Shown piece after piece: positions 25,726-35,116 of a stretch of DNA of 64,000 bases. This DNA comes from Patulibacter minatonensis DSM 18081 (GTDB taxonomy: Bacteria; Actinomycetota; Thermoleophilia; Solirubrobacterales; Solirubrobacteraceae): positions 2,403,280 to 2,467,279 of the forward strand of contig NZ_KI912613.1 in assembly GCF_000519325.1 (NCBI RefSeq). Direction: 5' to 3'. The notes under the pieces were generated by a model, which worked only from the letters and a program-made list of their open reading frames with translations, was not told where the DNA came from and searched no databases. How positions within the stretch are numbered: the first letter of the stretch is position 1; each line of letters opens with the position of its first letter. A program made the translations under genes and the position numbers.

Positions 25726-27639
25726 ATGCGTACGTGTGTCGTCCCGGGGGCCGCGCGGCCCCACCCATCGTCGACCGGCCGTTCACCGCGCGCCCTGGCC
25801 GGGAGCCTCCTCCTCGCCCTGGCCGTCGTCCTGGGCCACGCCGGTGCGGCGGGCGCCGCGTCGTCCGCCGACCTCCCCGCCCCGGCGCTCGCACCGGCGG
25901 GCTGCCCGTCGGACGCGAAGGGCCGGTTCGTCTGCGGCGTGCTGCCGGTGCCGCTCGACCACTCCGGCGGCATCGCCGGAGGGCTCGGGCTCAAGGTGAT
26001 GGTCCAGAACCCGACGACCGAGGCCCAGAAGCACCAGCTGCTCGTCGTGCTCTCCGGCGGCCCCGGGCAGTCGGGTGCCGACGACGGGGCCACCGCGCTC
26101 GAGCAGGTGCGCTCGCCCGCGAGCTCCCGCGTCGTGACGATCGACCAGCGCGGCACGGGGGCCGGCGCGCTCGTCTGCCCGGCGCTCGCGCGGGTCTCGG
26201 CCCAGGCCCTCCGGAACGGCACCTGTGCCGGACAGCTCGGTGACCGCCGCCGGTTCTTCACCACCCGCGACACGGTCGCCGACCTCGAGCTCCTGCGCCG
26301 CACCCTCGGAGCCGACCGGATGGTGCTGATGGGCACCTCGTACGGCACGTTCGTCGCCCAGCAGTACGCGCGGATCCACCCGGCTACGACCGCGGGGCTG
26401 ATCCTCGACTCGCCGGTGCCGGCCGCCGGCGTCGAGGCGTTCGGGACGACCGGCTACGCCGCGATCCCGCAGATGCTGCGCAACCAGTGCGGCGGCGGTC
26501 GGTGCCGGGGCGTGACACGGGACCCGGTCGCGGACCTCCGGACGGTCGCGAAGCGACTCGCCCACAGGACGCTCACCGCGAGGATCTTCTCGACGACCGG
26601 CAAGCGGTTCACGTACCGGCTGCGCGGCCACGACGCGCTGCTCGGGCTCCTGTCGGAGAGCGACCTTAACCCGTACCTCCGTGGCGCGCTCCCGGCGGCG
26701 CTTCGGGCGGCGGCGACGGGGGACGCCGCACCGCTCGCCCGACTCGCGGGCACCGAGGCCGGCTCGCGTCCGGATCCGCCCGCGATGTTCAGCCGCGGCC
26801 TGAACGCGGCCACGATCTGCCTCGACTCGCCCCTGCCCTACGGGTTCGCGATGACCGCGGCCGACCGCGAAGCCAGGATCGCAGCGGCGCTCGGGGCCGT
26901 GCCCGCGGGGTCGTACGCCCCGTTCTCGCGGCAGGACGTCCTCGGCGGCAGCGTCGCCGACTTCTGCGCCGGCTGGCCGGCGGACGGAGTGGCGCCGCCG
27001 TCGACCGCACCGATCCCGGCGACGGTCCCGACGGTGGTCCTGAGCGGCGAGGACGACCTGCGCACGCCACTCGCAGACGCCCGCGCGCTGACGGCCCAGA
27101 TCCCGGGCGCCACCCTGCACCGCTTCCCCGGCGTCGGGCACTCGGTCCTCGGGTTCGACGACAGCGGCTGCGCGCGGCGGATCGTCCAGCAGCTCCTCGC
27201 GGGCACCGTCGCCCCGACCGGCTCGTGCGGCGCGTCCGACAACCGGTACCGGACGGAGGCGCTCCCGCCCCGGCGCCTGTCCGCACTGCCCCGGATCCGG
27301 GGCGTGTCGGCGGGCGCCGGGCGCGTCGTCAATGCGGTCTTCTCGACGATGCAGGACGCCGGGTTCCACGACGGGCTCCACCGACAGGCGGACGCCGGGA
27401 CGCGTGGGGGCGGCCTGCGGGGCGGGTCCTACCGGTCGACCTCGAAGGGCTACGTCCTGCGTCGCTACGCGCTGGTCCCGGGCGTCCGCGTCACCGGCCG
27501 GTTCTCGTACCGTCCGCGCGGATTCTCCGCGACGGTCCGCGTGAACGGTCCGGGGCGGCTGGACGGCCGCCTGCGGATCACGCCGACCCGGGTGCGCGGC
27601 ACCATCGGCGGCGTACGCCTGCGGCTCGTGAACCGCTGA
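25726..27639 (+). CDS. Secreted alpha/beta hydrolase (tripeptidyl/prolyl aminopeptidase-like, S33)
   Basis: The 637-residue product starts with a signal peptide (basic start, SPRALAGSLLLALAVVLG, cleavage after AGAA). The alpha/beta-hydrolase core shows the oxyanion loop VLSGGPGQSG, VTIDQRGTG, the nucleophile GTSYG (Ser205), the acid in LSGEDDLRTP (Asp443/444) and GVGHSV (His472). This set is typical of secreted actinobacterial tripeptidyl aminopeptidases. Residues after about 500 form an extra domain with repeated beta-strands (GYVLRRYALVPGVRVTGRF). ATG 25726 is preferred over GTG 25708 because AGAGGA lies 8-9 bases upstream. Confidence 0.86.
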   Translation: MRTCVVPGAARPHPSSTGRSPRALAGSLLLALAVVLGHAGAAGAASSADLPAPALAPAGCPSDAKGRFVCGVLPVPLDHSGGIAGGLGLKVMVQNPTTEAQKHQLLVVLSGGPGQSGADDGATALEQVRSPASSRVVTIDQRGTGAGALVCPALARVSAQALRNGTCAGQLGDRRRFFTTRDTVADLELLRRTLGADRMVLMGTSYGTFVAQQYARIHPATTAGLILDSPVPAAGVEAFGTTGYAAIPQMLRNQCGGGRCRGVTRDPVADLRTVAKRLAHRTLTARIFSTTGKRFTYRLRGHDALLGLLSESDLNPYLRGALPAALRAAATGDAAPLARLAGTEAGSRPDPPAMFSRGLNAATICLDSPLPYGFAMTAADREARIAAALGAVPAGSYAPFSRQDVLGGSVADFCAGWPADGVAPPSTAPIPATVPTVVLSGEDDLRTPLADARALTAQIPGATLHRFPGVGHSVLGFDDSGCARRIVQQLLAGTVAPTGSCGASDNRYRTEALPPRRLSALPRIRGVSAGAGRVVNAVFSTMQDAGFHDGLHRQADAGTRGGGLRGGSYRSTSKGYVLRRYALVPGVRVTGRFSYRPRGFSATVRVNGPGRLDGRLRITPTRVRGTIGGVRLRLVNR

Positions 27640-27652
27640 CCCCCCGGAACGC

Positions 27653-27680
27653 CGAACGCCCGGCGGGTGCCGGGCGTTCG
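27653..27680. terminator. Perfect 12-bp hairpin, bidirectional terminator
   Basis: Bases 27653-27664 and 27669-27680 are exact reverse complements around a GGGT loop. It lies 14 bases after the hydrolase stop and 36 bases after the stop of the converging 2-oxoglutarate dehydrogenase gene, so it can serve both. Confidence 0.75.
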
Positions 27681-27715
27681 GTCCTGCGTGCGGCGCCGTC
27701 GTCCGGCGTGCGCGA

Positions 27716-30700
27716 CTACCTGTTGCCGGGGCTGCGCTTCGGGAACTGCGACACCGGGGCGGACGCGTCGAGCGCCGTCTTGGCGATGCGGTTCTGCTCG
27801 ATCGTGTGCGCGGCCGGGTAGCCCTCGGACGGGGAGGCGCGCTCGGGGCGACCGACGTAGCCGATGGCCAGGTGGTCGGGGAGGATCTGCTGCAGCCGCG
27901 GGGCCATGAAGGCGCGGGCGCCCATGTTGCGCGGCTCCTCCTGGACCCAGACGACCTCGCGCAGGTTCGGGTACGCGCCGATCAGGTCGCGCAGGCCCTG
28001 CTCCGGGAAGGGGTAGAGCTGCTCGATGCGGCCGATCGCGACCTGGGCGTTGTCCTGGCGCATCTCGTGCTGGCGGAGGTCGTAGAAGACCTTGCCGGTG
28101 CAGAGGATGAGCCGGGTCACCGCGCCGGGGTCGACCCCGGGCTCGCCGAGGACCGGGAAGAACCGGGTCTCGGAGAGGTGCTCGATGCGGTTGCGGGCCT
28201 GGGGGAGACGCAGGAGCGACTTCGGCGTCATCACGACGAGCGGCCGCGGCTTCTCGATCAGCGCCTGGCGACGGAGCAGGTGGAAGTACTGCGCCGGGGT
28301 CGTGACGTTCGCGACGCGGATGTTGCCCTCGGCGGCGAGCTGGAGGAAGCGCTCGACGCGGCCGGAGGAGTGCTCCGGGCCGGCGCCCTCGTAGCCGTGC
28401 GGCAGCAGCATCGTCAGACGCGACGTCTGGCCCCACTTGGCCAGGCCGGAGACGATGAACTGGTCGATGATGACCTGGGTGCCGTTGACGAAGTCGCCGA
28501 ACTGGGCCTCCCACAGCACCAGCGCCTCGGGCGCCTCCTGCGAGTAGCCGTACTCGAAGCCAAGGCACGCGACCTCGGACAGCGGCGAGTTGTGGAGCTC
28601 CATCGGGGCCTGGGCGCCCGGGAGGTTCCGGATCGGCGCGTAGCCCTTGCCGTCGCGCGAGTCGTGCAGGACGAGGTGGCGCTGCGAGAACGTGCCGCGC
28701 TCGGAGTCCTGACCGGTCAGGCGGACGGGGACGCCCTCCTTGATCAGCGACGCGTAGGCCAGGGCCTCGGCGTGCGCCCACTCGATGCCGCCCTCGGGGC
28801 CGAGCGCGTCACGACGCTTGTCGAGCTGCTTCTTGAGCTTCGCGTTCCACTGGAAGTCCTCCGGGACCGTGAGCAGCTGCTCGTTGATCTCGGTCAGCTC
28901 GGCCTTGGAGACCTTGGTGTCGGGCTCCTCGGAGCGCGAGCGGTCCATGAGGTAGGTGCCCGTGGCGGACGTGTCGATCGTCCCGCCGGCCTCCTGCCAC
29001 TCCTTGACCTTCTTCTTGACGCTCTGGTGCAGCTCGGTGAGGTTGTCGTTCACCGCCTGCCGCTGGCTGTCGACGGCGTCCTTGCTGAGGACCTCCTCCG
29101 ACACCAGGCGCTCGGCGTAGAGCTCCGACACGCGGGCGTGCTTCTTGATCGTCTCGGCCATGACGGGCTGCGTGTACGCGGGCTCGTCGGACTCGTTGTG
29201 CCCGTAGCGGCGGTAGCCGATCAGGTCGATCAGGACGTCGTGGCCGAACTCCTGGCGGAACGCGAACGCGAGGCGCGTGGCGTTGATGCAGGCCTCGACG
29301 TCGTCGGCGTTGACGTGGATGATCGGCACGTCGAAGCCCTTGGCGAGGTCCGAGGACCACTTCGTCGAGCGCGAGTCCGTCGGGTCGGTGGTGAAACCGA
29401 CCTGGTTGTTGCAGATCAGGTGGACCGCGCCGCCGACGCGGTAGCCCTCGAGCGCCTGCAGGTTCAGCGACTCGGCGACGACGCCCTGGCCCGGGAAGGC
29501 CGCGTCGCCGTGGAGGATGATCGGCAGCGCGACGTCCTCGTCGCGCGGGCCCGACGCCTGGCCGCGGTCGGTCTGCACGGCGCGGGCGGCGCCGAGGACG
29601 ACCGGGTTGACGAACTCGAGGTGCGACGGGTTGCTCTCGAGGACCACGCCGATCGACTTGCCGTCGGGCAGCTCGTAGCGGCCGGACGCGCCGTGGTGGT
29701 ACTTGACGTCGCCGGTGCCGCCCTGGAGGTCCTGGGTGACGGTCTTCGCCGCGGCGATGACGGAGCCGCCCTCGAACTCGGTGAAGAGGGCGTCGTACGG
29801 CCGGCCGAGGTTGTGGGCCAGCACGTTCAGGCGGCCGCGGTGGGCCATGCCGATGATGACCTCCTGTGCGCCGGCGCGGGCGCCCGCGAGGTGGATCAGC
29901 TCGTCGATGACGGGGACCGTGATGTCGAGGCCCTCGATCGAGAAGCGCTTCTGGCCCAGGTAGGCCTTCTGCATGAAGCGCTCGAACGTGTCGACCTGGA
30001 TCAGGCGGCCGAGCAGGCCCTTCTTGCTCTCCGGCGAGAGCGGTTTGCGGTACTCGCCGGACTCGATCTTCTCCCGCAGCCAGACGCGCTGCTCGTTGTC
30101 GGAGATGTGCTCGACCTCGTACGCGGTCGAGCCGCAGTAGACGTCGCGCAGCTGCGGCAGGACGTCGGCGAGGGTCTCGCCGCCGACGAACGTGCGGAGG
30201 ATCGACGCCGGGATCTGCTTCGTGTGCTCCTCGTTCAGGCCGAGGCGCTCGAGGTCGACGCCGATCTGGCGGGCGATCTCCTCCGGCGTGCGGTCCGAGG
30301 CGGCCTCGAGCGGGTCGAGCTTCGCCAGCAGGTGGCCGTGCGAGCGGATCGCGCGGATCAGCGACGTGGCGGCCTGGACGGCCTGCAGCAGCTCGATCGA
30401 CGGCGCGCCGCCCTGCGCGACGGCCGTGGCGGCGGCACCGGCACCGGCGACGCCGGCCTGCAGCTTGGGCTCCGGCTTCCCGATCGCCGGGCCGAGCGCG
30501 GCGCCGAGGTCGGCGAACGCCTGCTCGTAGAACTCGTGGTCGCCCTGGAGGTACTCCTCGACGACCTTCAGGAACTGGCCGGACTGGGCGCCCTGGATGA
30601 TCCGGTGGTCGTACGTCGAGGTCATCGACATGACCTTCTCGGCGCCGATCAGCTCGCCGACCTCGCCGAGGCCGACGGGGTAGGCGATCGAGCCGGTCGC

Positions 30701-32179
30701 GACGATCGTGCCGTTGCCGGTCATCAGGCGCGGGACGGACGCGACGGTGCCGATGCCGCCCGGGTTCGTCAGCTGGATGTTCGCGCCCTGCAGGTCGTCG
30801 CCCGTGAGCTTGTTGTCGCGCGCCTTGGCGATCAGCTCGTTGAAGGCGTCGAGGAAGCCGCGGAAGCCGAGGCGGCCGGCATCCTTGATCACCGGGACCA
30901 TCAGCGTGCGCTTGCCGCGGCGCTCGACGTCGACGGCGATGCCGAGGTTGACCTGCCCGTGGTCGACGAGGATCGGGTTCCCGTCCTCGTCCTTCTCGTA
31001 CGTCAGGCCCATCGCGGGCATCTGCTCGGTCGCGGCGCGGGCGATCGCGTAGCCGATGAGGTGCGTGAAGGAGACCTTCTCGCCGGCGGCCTTCAGCTGC
31101 TTGCGGCGGCCGTCGAGCGTCGTGATCGTGATCGTGCGGAACGACGTGGCGGTCGGGACGGTCAGCGACTCCTCCATCCCGCGGGCCAGCGCCGAGGCGC
31201 CGCCGCGGATCGGGGTGCGCGTGACCTCCGCGGCCGAGCGGCCGCCGTTGGCCTTGGCGGTGAGGACGTCGTCCTTCGTGATCCGGCCCTGGGGGCCCGT
31301 GCCGCGGACGCCGGTGAGGTCGACGCCCTCGACGCCGGCGACGCGTGAGGCGACCGGGCTGACCTTCAGGTCGTCCGGGACCGTGCCGGAGCCGTTGCCG
31401 TTGCCACCCGTGGTCGGCGAGACGGACCCCGTGCCCTCGGTCGCCGTGGCGGCGTCGGGGACGGACGTCGGCGCGTTGCCGCCGCCACCGGTGGAGGCCC
31501 CGGCGCGGATGTGGCCGATGACCTCCTGCGGGTGGATCGTGTCGCCGTCGGCGAAGAGCTTCTTCTCGAGCACGCCGCCGACCGGCGCGGGGAGCTCCAT
31601 GTCGACCTTGTCGGTCGAGACGACGAGGACGTCGGCGCCCTCCTCGACGGTGTCGCCCTCCTCGACGAGCCACTCGAGCAGCGTGGCCTCGGTGACCGAG
31701 TCGCCGGCGGACGGGGTGACGATGTCGACGAGCTCGCCGGCGGACGCGCCCTCGGCGTCGCCGCCGGCCTCCTTGGCGGCGCCGTCGCTGGAGGCGCCGG
31801 CCTCGGAGGCGTTCGAGGACGTGGCGTCGGCGCCGCTGTCCGGGGACCCGGCGTCGCCGGAGCCGTTCGACGAGCTCGCGGCCGCGTCGCCCGAGCCGCC
31901 GGACCCGGAGTCGCCCGAGCCGCCGGACCCGTTCGGGTCGATCTCGCCGACGACCGTGCCGGACTGCACCGTCTCGCCGTCCTTGGAGTGGATGACGACG
32001 AGGACGCCCGAGGCCGGAGCGGGGATCTCAGCGTCGACCTTGTCGGTCGAGATGACCACGAGGTCCTCGCCCTCGGTGACCTGGTCCCCGGGCTCCTTCA
32101 GCCACTCGAGCACCGTGCCCTCCGCGACGGACTCGCCCATCTGCGGGAGGATGACCTGGACCGTGGTGCCTGTTGCCAT
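27716..32179 (-). CDS. kgd: 2-oxoglutarate dehydrogenase E2-E1 fusion with two lipoyl domains
   Basis: A single chain of 1487 residues carrying E2 and E1 of the 2-oxoglutarate dehydrogenase complex (TCA cycle). Domains in order: lipoyl 1 (about 5-82, lipoyl-lysine Lys47 in STDKVDAE); Gly/Ser-rich linker; lipoyl 2 (about 150-226, Lys191 in STDKVDME); linker; peripheral E3-binding domain (about 272-307, VSPVASRV to GRITKDDVL); succinyltransferase core (about 330-560) with TYDHRIIQGA (His525); then E1 (about 595-1487) with GMAHRGRLNVLAHNLGRP, HGDAAFPGQGVVAESLNL and the ThDP region LIGYRRYGHNESDEP. Known Mycobacterium Kgd and Corynebacterium OdhA (about 1,230 residues) lack the lipoyl domains and borrow them from the pyruvate complex. 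No E3 gene is in the window. Confidence 0.93.
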   Translation of the reverse strand: MATGTTVQVILPQMGESVAEGTVLEWLKEPGDQVTEGEDLVVISTDKVDAEIPAPASGVLVVIHSKDGETVQSGTVVGEIDPNGSGGSGDSGSGGSGDAAASSSNGSGDAGSPDSGADATSSNASEAGASSDGAAKEAGGDAEGASAGELVDIVTPSAGDSVTEATLLEWLVEEGDTVEEGADVLVVSTDKVDMELPAPVGGVLEKKLFADGDTIHPQEVIGHIRAGASTGGGGNAPTSVPDAATATEGTGSVSPTTGGNGNGSGTVPDDLKVSPVASRVAGVEGVDLTGVRGTGPQGRITKDDVLTAKANGGRSAAEVTRTPIRGGASALARGMEESLTVPTATSFRTITITTLDGRRKQLKAAGEKVSFTHLIGYAIARAATEQMPAMGLTYEKDEDGNPILVDHGQVNLGIAVDVERRGKRTLMVPVIKDAGRLGFRGFLDAFNELIAKARDNKLTGDDLQGANIQLTNPGGIGTVASVPRLMTGNGTIVATGSIAYPVGLGEVGELIGAEKVMSMTSTYDHRIIQGAQSGQFLKVVEEYLQGDHEFYEQAFADLGAALGPAIGKPEPKLQAGVAGAGAAATAVAQGGAPSIELLQAVQAATSLIRAIRSHGHLLAKLDPLEAASDRTPEEIARQIGVDLERLGLNEEHTKQIPASILRTFVGGETLADVLPQLRDVYCGSTAYEVEHISDNEQRVWLREKIESGEYRKPLSPESKKGLLGRLIQVDTFERFMQKAYLGQKRFSIEGLDITVPVIDELIHLAGARAGAQEVIIGMAHRGRLNVLAHNLGRPYDALFTEFEGGSVIAAAKTVTQDLQGGTGDVKYHHGASGRYELPDGKSIGVVLESNPSHLEFVNPVVLGAARAVQTDRGQASGPRDEDVALPIILHGDAAFPGQGVVAESLNLQALEGYRVGGAVHLICNNQVGFTTDPTDSRSTKWSSDLAKGFDVPIIHVNADDVEACINATRLAFAFRQEFGHDVLIDLIGYRRYGHNESDEPAYTQPVMAETIKKHARVSELYAERLVSEEVLSKDAVDSQRQAVNDNLTELHQSVKKKVKEWQEAGGTIDTSATGTYLMDRSRSEEPDTKVSKAELTEINEQLLTVPEDFQWNAKLKKQLDKRRDALGPEGGIEWAHAEALAYASLIKEGVPVRLTGQDSERGTFSQRHLVLHDSRDGKGYAPIRNLPGAQAPMELHNSPLSEVACLGFEYGYSQEAPEALVLWEAQFGDFVNGTQVIIDQFIVSGLAKWGQTSRLTMLLPHGYEGAGPEHSSGRVERFLQLAAEGNIRVANVTTPAQYFHLLRRQALIEKPRPLVVMTPKSLLRLPQARNRIEHLSETRFFPVLGEPGVDPGAVTRLILCTGKVFYDLRQHEMRQDNAQVAIGRIEQLYPFPEQGLRDLIGAYPNLREVVWVQEEPRNMGARAFMAPRLQQILPDHLAIGYVGRPERASPSEGYPAAHTIEQNRIAKTALDASAPVSQFPKRSPGNR

Positions 32180-32386
32180 GAGACATCGAACCTAGCACTC
32201 TGGTTCTCGGCCGGAGTTGGCGCAGGGACACACCCGAACCCGCTTGCGCACAGGTGTTCGGGCCGCTTCCGTCGTACGGGGGAGGTGCGCCCACCGGGAG
32301 GGTCAGGGCGCGTGGTACGACCGTGGGGGACCACACCGTCGGCGGCCACGGCGCATCGGCCGTCGTGATCGGGCGATCCGGTCGTG

Positions 32387-32410
32387 GGCCGGCGGGAGCG
32401 GTCGCCGGCC
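32387..32410 (-). terminator. GC hairpin after the small membrane protein gene
   Basis: GGCCGGCG (32387-32394) pairs with CGCCGGCC (32403-32410) over an 8-base loop, 11-34 bases past the stop at 32421 on the minus strand. The rest of the 241-bp gap (32180-32420) must hold the promoter of the dehydrogenase gene, but I see no clear -35/-10 pair. Confidence 0.4.
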
Positions 32411-32420
32411 GGCGCGGACG

Positions 32421-32780
32421 TCAGGCGCGGGACGCCCGTTCGCGGCGCCGCTGCTCCACCACGAACCCGGCCGATCCGACGAACGGGCCGACCGCGCCGA
32501 TCACCGCGACGCACCCGGCGAGCCACACGGGGATCACACGGGCGCGGAGGGCGGCGAGCGTCAGCACGCACATGATGATCCAGCCCCACCCGTGCCCCCA
32601 CCCGAGCGCGGTCTTCACCCAGGTGTCGTTCCCGCCGATCCAGCAGGCGAGCAGCCCGACGTAGATCGCGGAGTGGAGGAACGAGCACCACTTCATGACG
32701 GTGAACGACGGCGCGAGCGCCGCCAGGCCCGGGCGCGTGCCGTCGGCACCGGTGCGCTCGGGGATCCGGCCGAGGCTCAC
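32421..32780 (-). CDS. Small DUF3817-like membrane protein
   Basis: Predicted three-helix membrane protein. I place the start at GTG 32780, giving 119 residues, because it overlaps the stop of the Nudix gene (GTGA). The internal ATG 32696 would give 91 residues starting MKWCSFLHSAIY. Helices lie around WCSFLHSAIYVGLLACW, GWIIMCVLTLAALRARV and VWLAGCVAVIGAVGPFVG, with a basic C-terminal tail (EQRRRERASRA). The short three-helix plan is like DUF3817 proteins, whose role is unknown. Confidence 0.7.
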   Translation of the reverse strand: MSLGRIPERTGADGTRPGLAALAPSFTVMKWCSFLHSAIYVGLLACWIGGNDTWVKTALGWGHGWGWIIMCVLTLAALRARVIPVWLAGCVAVIGAVGPFVGSAGFVVEQRRRERASRA

Positions 32781-33433
32781 CCGAGGTCCTGCACGGCCCG
32801 GGCGAGCTGGCGCAGCGCCGGCTCGGCGTGGTCGGGCCACGCGTCGACGTCCGCCGGCCACCACTCGTGGGCGTCGTGCTCGGGGTCGCGGTCGAGCGTC
32901 GCGTCGCCGGCGACCCAGGCGATCCCGACGAACATCACGAGGTCGCTGGGCAGGAGGACGAGGGACAGGCCCTGCAGGCGCTCGGGCCGCAGCTTCCACT
33001 CCTCCTCGAGCTCGCGTTCCAGGGTGTGCATCGGCGACTCGCCCGGGTCGACCGCCCCGCCGGCACCGAGGCTCCAGCGCCCGGCCCAGGTGGCGACCCA
33101 CGCCGCGCGGCGCCCGGCGAGCCAGCGGCCCGCGGCGTCGCGGACCACGCACTGCCCGGTCATCGAGCGGGACGCGCCGCCGGGCAGGAGCCGGAGCGCC
33201 CACCGGACGGGCTCGAGCTCCAGGTGCAGGCGGCCGCGCTCGTCGACGCGGTGGCCCGCCAGGCGCGTCGAGATCCCGTCGTGACTGGGGGAGTCGCGGT
33301 CCTTCAGGCGCTGGATCGCCTCGTCGGCGGCCCGGATGTCCTCGGCGGGCGCCTCGTACTCGTCCTGCAGCCACGTGTACGTCACCTCGTCGGCCGACCA
33401 GGGGCCGGACGCGAGGATGGTGGGGCCCGTCAT
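32777..33433 (-). CDS. Nudix hydrolase
   Basis: The 218-residue product has a Nudix domain at about 90-215 with the box GAVDPGESPMHTLER followed by ELEEEW. The canonical final Gly after REUXEE is replaced by Trp; the metal-binding glutamates are present. Nudix enzymes hydrolyse nucleoside diphosphates linked to another group. The N-terminal ~85 residues (ADEVTYTWLQDEYEAP) are not part of the fold and are unfamiliar. Next to a Ppx/GppA gene, a role in nucleotide or polyphosphate housekeeping is possible. The stop overlaps the next small membrane gene. Confidence 0.85.
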   Translation of the reverse strand: MTGPTILASGPWSADEVTYTWLQDEYEAPAEDIRAADEAIQRLKDRDSPSHDGISTRLAGHRVDERGRLHLELEPVRWALRLLPGGASRSMTGQCVVRDAAGRWLAGRRAAWVATWAGRWSLGAGGAVDPGESPMHTLERELEEEWKLRPERLQGLSLVLLPSDLVMFVGIAWVAGDATLDRDPEHDAHEWWPADVDAWPDHAEPALRQLARAVQDLG

Positions 33434-33514
33434 CCCGGCGATTCTACGTGGCGCTCCCGCACCGGGCCACGGGTCGTCGACACCCGGCCGGTCGCGGACG
33501 TCGCCCGCAGGGCG

Positions 33515-35116
33515 TCAGGCCGCGCCCTCGGTGACCTCGAGGTCGACCCCGAACGCGCGCTTCACCAGCGCCGCCTGGCCCTCGGCCGCCCAGCGCGCGA
33601 CCGGCGCGCCGTCGACGCCGCAGGCCATGTGCAGCAGCAGGCGGTCGCCGTCGCGCCGCAGGGTGACGGACCGGACGGCACCGTCGTGCCCGCGCTCCAG
33701 ACCCTCCGCCATCCGCAGCAGCGCCACCAGGCGGACGAGCCGCTCGTCGTCGCCGTCGCCGAGCAGCGGACGGAACGGCCCCATCGTCGGGTTGCCCTTG
33801 CGGTGGTACCGGATCGCCTGGCCGACGACCGCGGTCTCCGCCGGCGAGAAGCCGGGGAGGCCGTTCGTGACGAGCAGGTACCGCCCGTGCTTGTGGTGGT
33901 CGTCGTAGCCGACCGCCATGCCGATGTCGTGCAGCGCCGCGGCGGCGGAGACGAGCCCGCGCTCCTGCGGCCCGCCGTCGTGGACCCCGATCGCCGCCAG
34001 GCCGTCGAAGAGCTCCAGCGCCAGCTTCTCCACGTGCGCGGAGTGGCGGGGGTCCTCGTCGTACCGGGCGGCGAGGTTGCGGACCGCGGCGTCGCGCACG
34101 TCGGGGTAGGCGGCCAGGCCGGTGGCCGCGGCCTGCCCGGCGAGCAGCCGGTCGAGGAAGACGCCCTCGCGCAGCCCGAACTCGGTCGCCTCGATCGCGT
34201 CGACGCCCGCCGTGTCGAGCACGGTGTCGATCGTGACGGCCGCGCCGAGGATGACGTCGGCGCGGGACGGCTTGATCCCGGGGAGGGACCCGCGCTCCTT
34301 CGGCGGCAGCTCCGCGAGGGCCTCGATCAGCTGCCCCAGGGCCTCGCGGTCGACCCGCACGCCCTGGACGCCGAGGTCCGTGGCGCCGTGGTGGTGCCGG
34401 GTCGCGGTCGCCAGGTTGCGGACCGCGCCGCCGACGCCGACGAGGCGGTCGCCGAGGTCCGCGACCCACGGCGCGCGGGCCAGCTCGTCCTGCACGTGCT
34501 TGCGGAGCGCCTTCAGCTGGCCCGGCTTCGTGGGTCCGTGGCCGGGGAGGAACTGCTCGGTCGTCCGGACCGCCCCGAGGCGCCAGGACCCGCTGTCGGT
34601 GGCGTGCCGCCCCCGGGTGCGCGCGAGCTGCATCGACCCGCCGCCGATGTCCAGGACGCCGCCGTCCGACAGCGTCGTCGAGTTGATCGCCGCGACGTGG
34701 CCGTAGGCGGCCTCCTCGCTCTGGCTCAGCACGCGGGGGCGCAGCAGCGTCTGGGTGCGGGTGTCGCCGAGGATGTCGTCCTGGTTCGGGGCGTCGCGGA
34801 TCGCGCTGGTCGCGACGGCGTCGATGCGGTCGGACGTCAGCTCGTGCGACCGGCAGAAGTGGTCGAACAGCTGGATCGCGACGAACGCCCGCCGCAGGCC
34901 GCGTGGTTGGAGCTCGCCGTTCGGGCCGAGGTCCGCGCCGATGCGCACCGGCTCGTAGAGCTCCGCGGTCTGTCGCCACGCGCCGCCCGGCACCCGGGCG
35001 GCCGACGGATCGACCGCGTAGACGACCATCCGGAACGTGTTGGAGCCGAGGTCGACGACCGCTCGGCGGGACGACAGGAAGCGGTCGCCCCCCATCCCGA
35101 GGCCGGGGGTGGGCAT
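33515..35116 (-). CDS. Exopolyphosphatase / guanosine pentaphosphatase (Ppx/GppA) with HD domain
   Basis: Releases phosphate from polyphosphate and/or pppGpp. The 533-residue product has the ASKHA ATPase-like core: VVDLGSNTFRMVVY at the N-terminus, the catalytic-Glu segment LSQSEEAAYGH, phosphate loop DIGGGSMQLA, VGVGGAVRNLA and EATEFGLREGVF. A C-terminal HD-type domain follows (SAHVEKLALELFDGL, AALHDIG, HHKH, AIRYHRKG). This is the long two-domain form, as in E. coli Ppx (about 513 residues). Its start ATG overlaps the glyoxalase stop (TGATG), so the two are co-translated. Confidence 0.92.
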   Translation of the reverse strand: MPTPGLGMGGDRFLSSRRAVVDLGSNTFRMVVYAVDPSAARVPGGAWRQTAELYEPVRIGADLGPNGELQPRGLRRAFVAIQLFDHFCRSHELTSDRIDAVATSAIRDAPNQDDILGDTRTQTLLRPRVLSQSEEAAYGHVAAINSTTLSDGGVLDIGGGSMQLARTRGRHATDSGSWRLGAVRTTEQFLPGHGPTKPGQLKALRKHVQDELARAPWVADLGDRLVGVGGAVRNLATATRHHHGATDLGVQGVRVDREALGQLIEALAELPPKERGSLPGIKPSRADVILGAAVTIDTVLDTAGVDAIEATEFGLREGVFLDRLLAGQAAATGLAAYPDVRDAAVRNLAARYDEDPRHSAHVEKLALELFDGLAAIGVHDGGPQERGLVSAAAALHDIGMAVGYDDHHKHGRYLLVTNGLPGFSPAETAVVGQAIRYHRKGNPTMGPFRPLLGDGDDERLVRLVALLRMAEGLERGHDGAVRSVTLRRDGDRLLLHMACGVDGAPVARWAAEGQAALVKRAFGVDLEVTEGAA

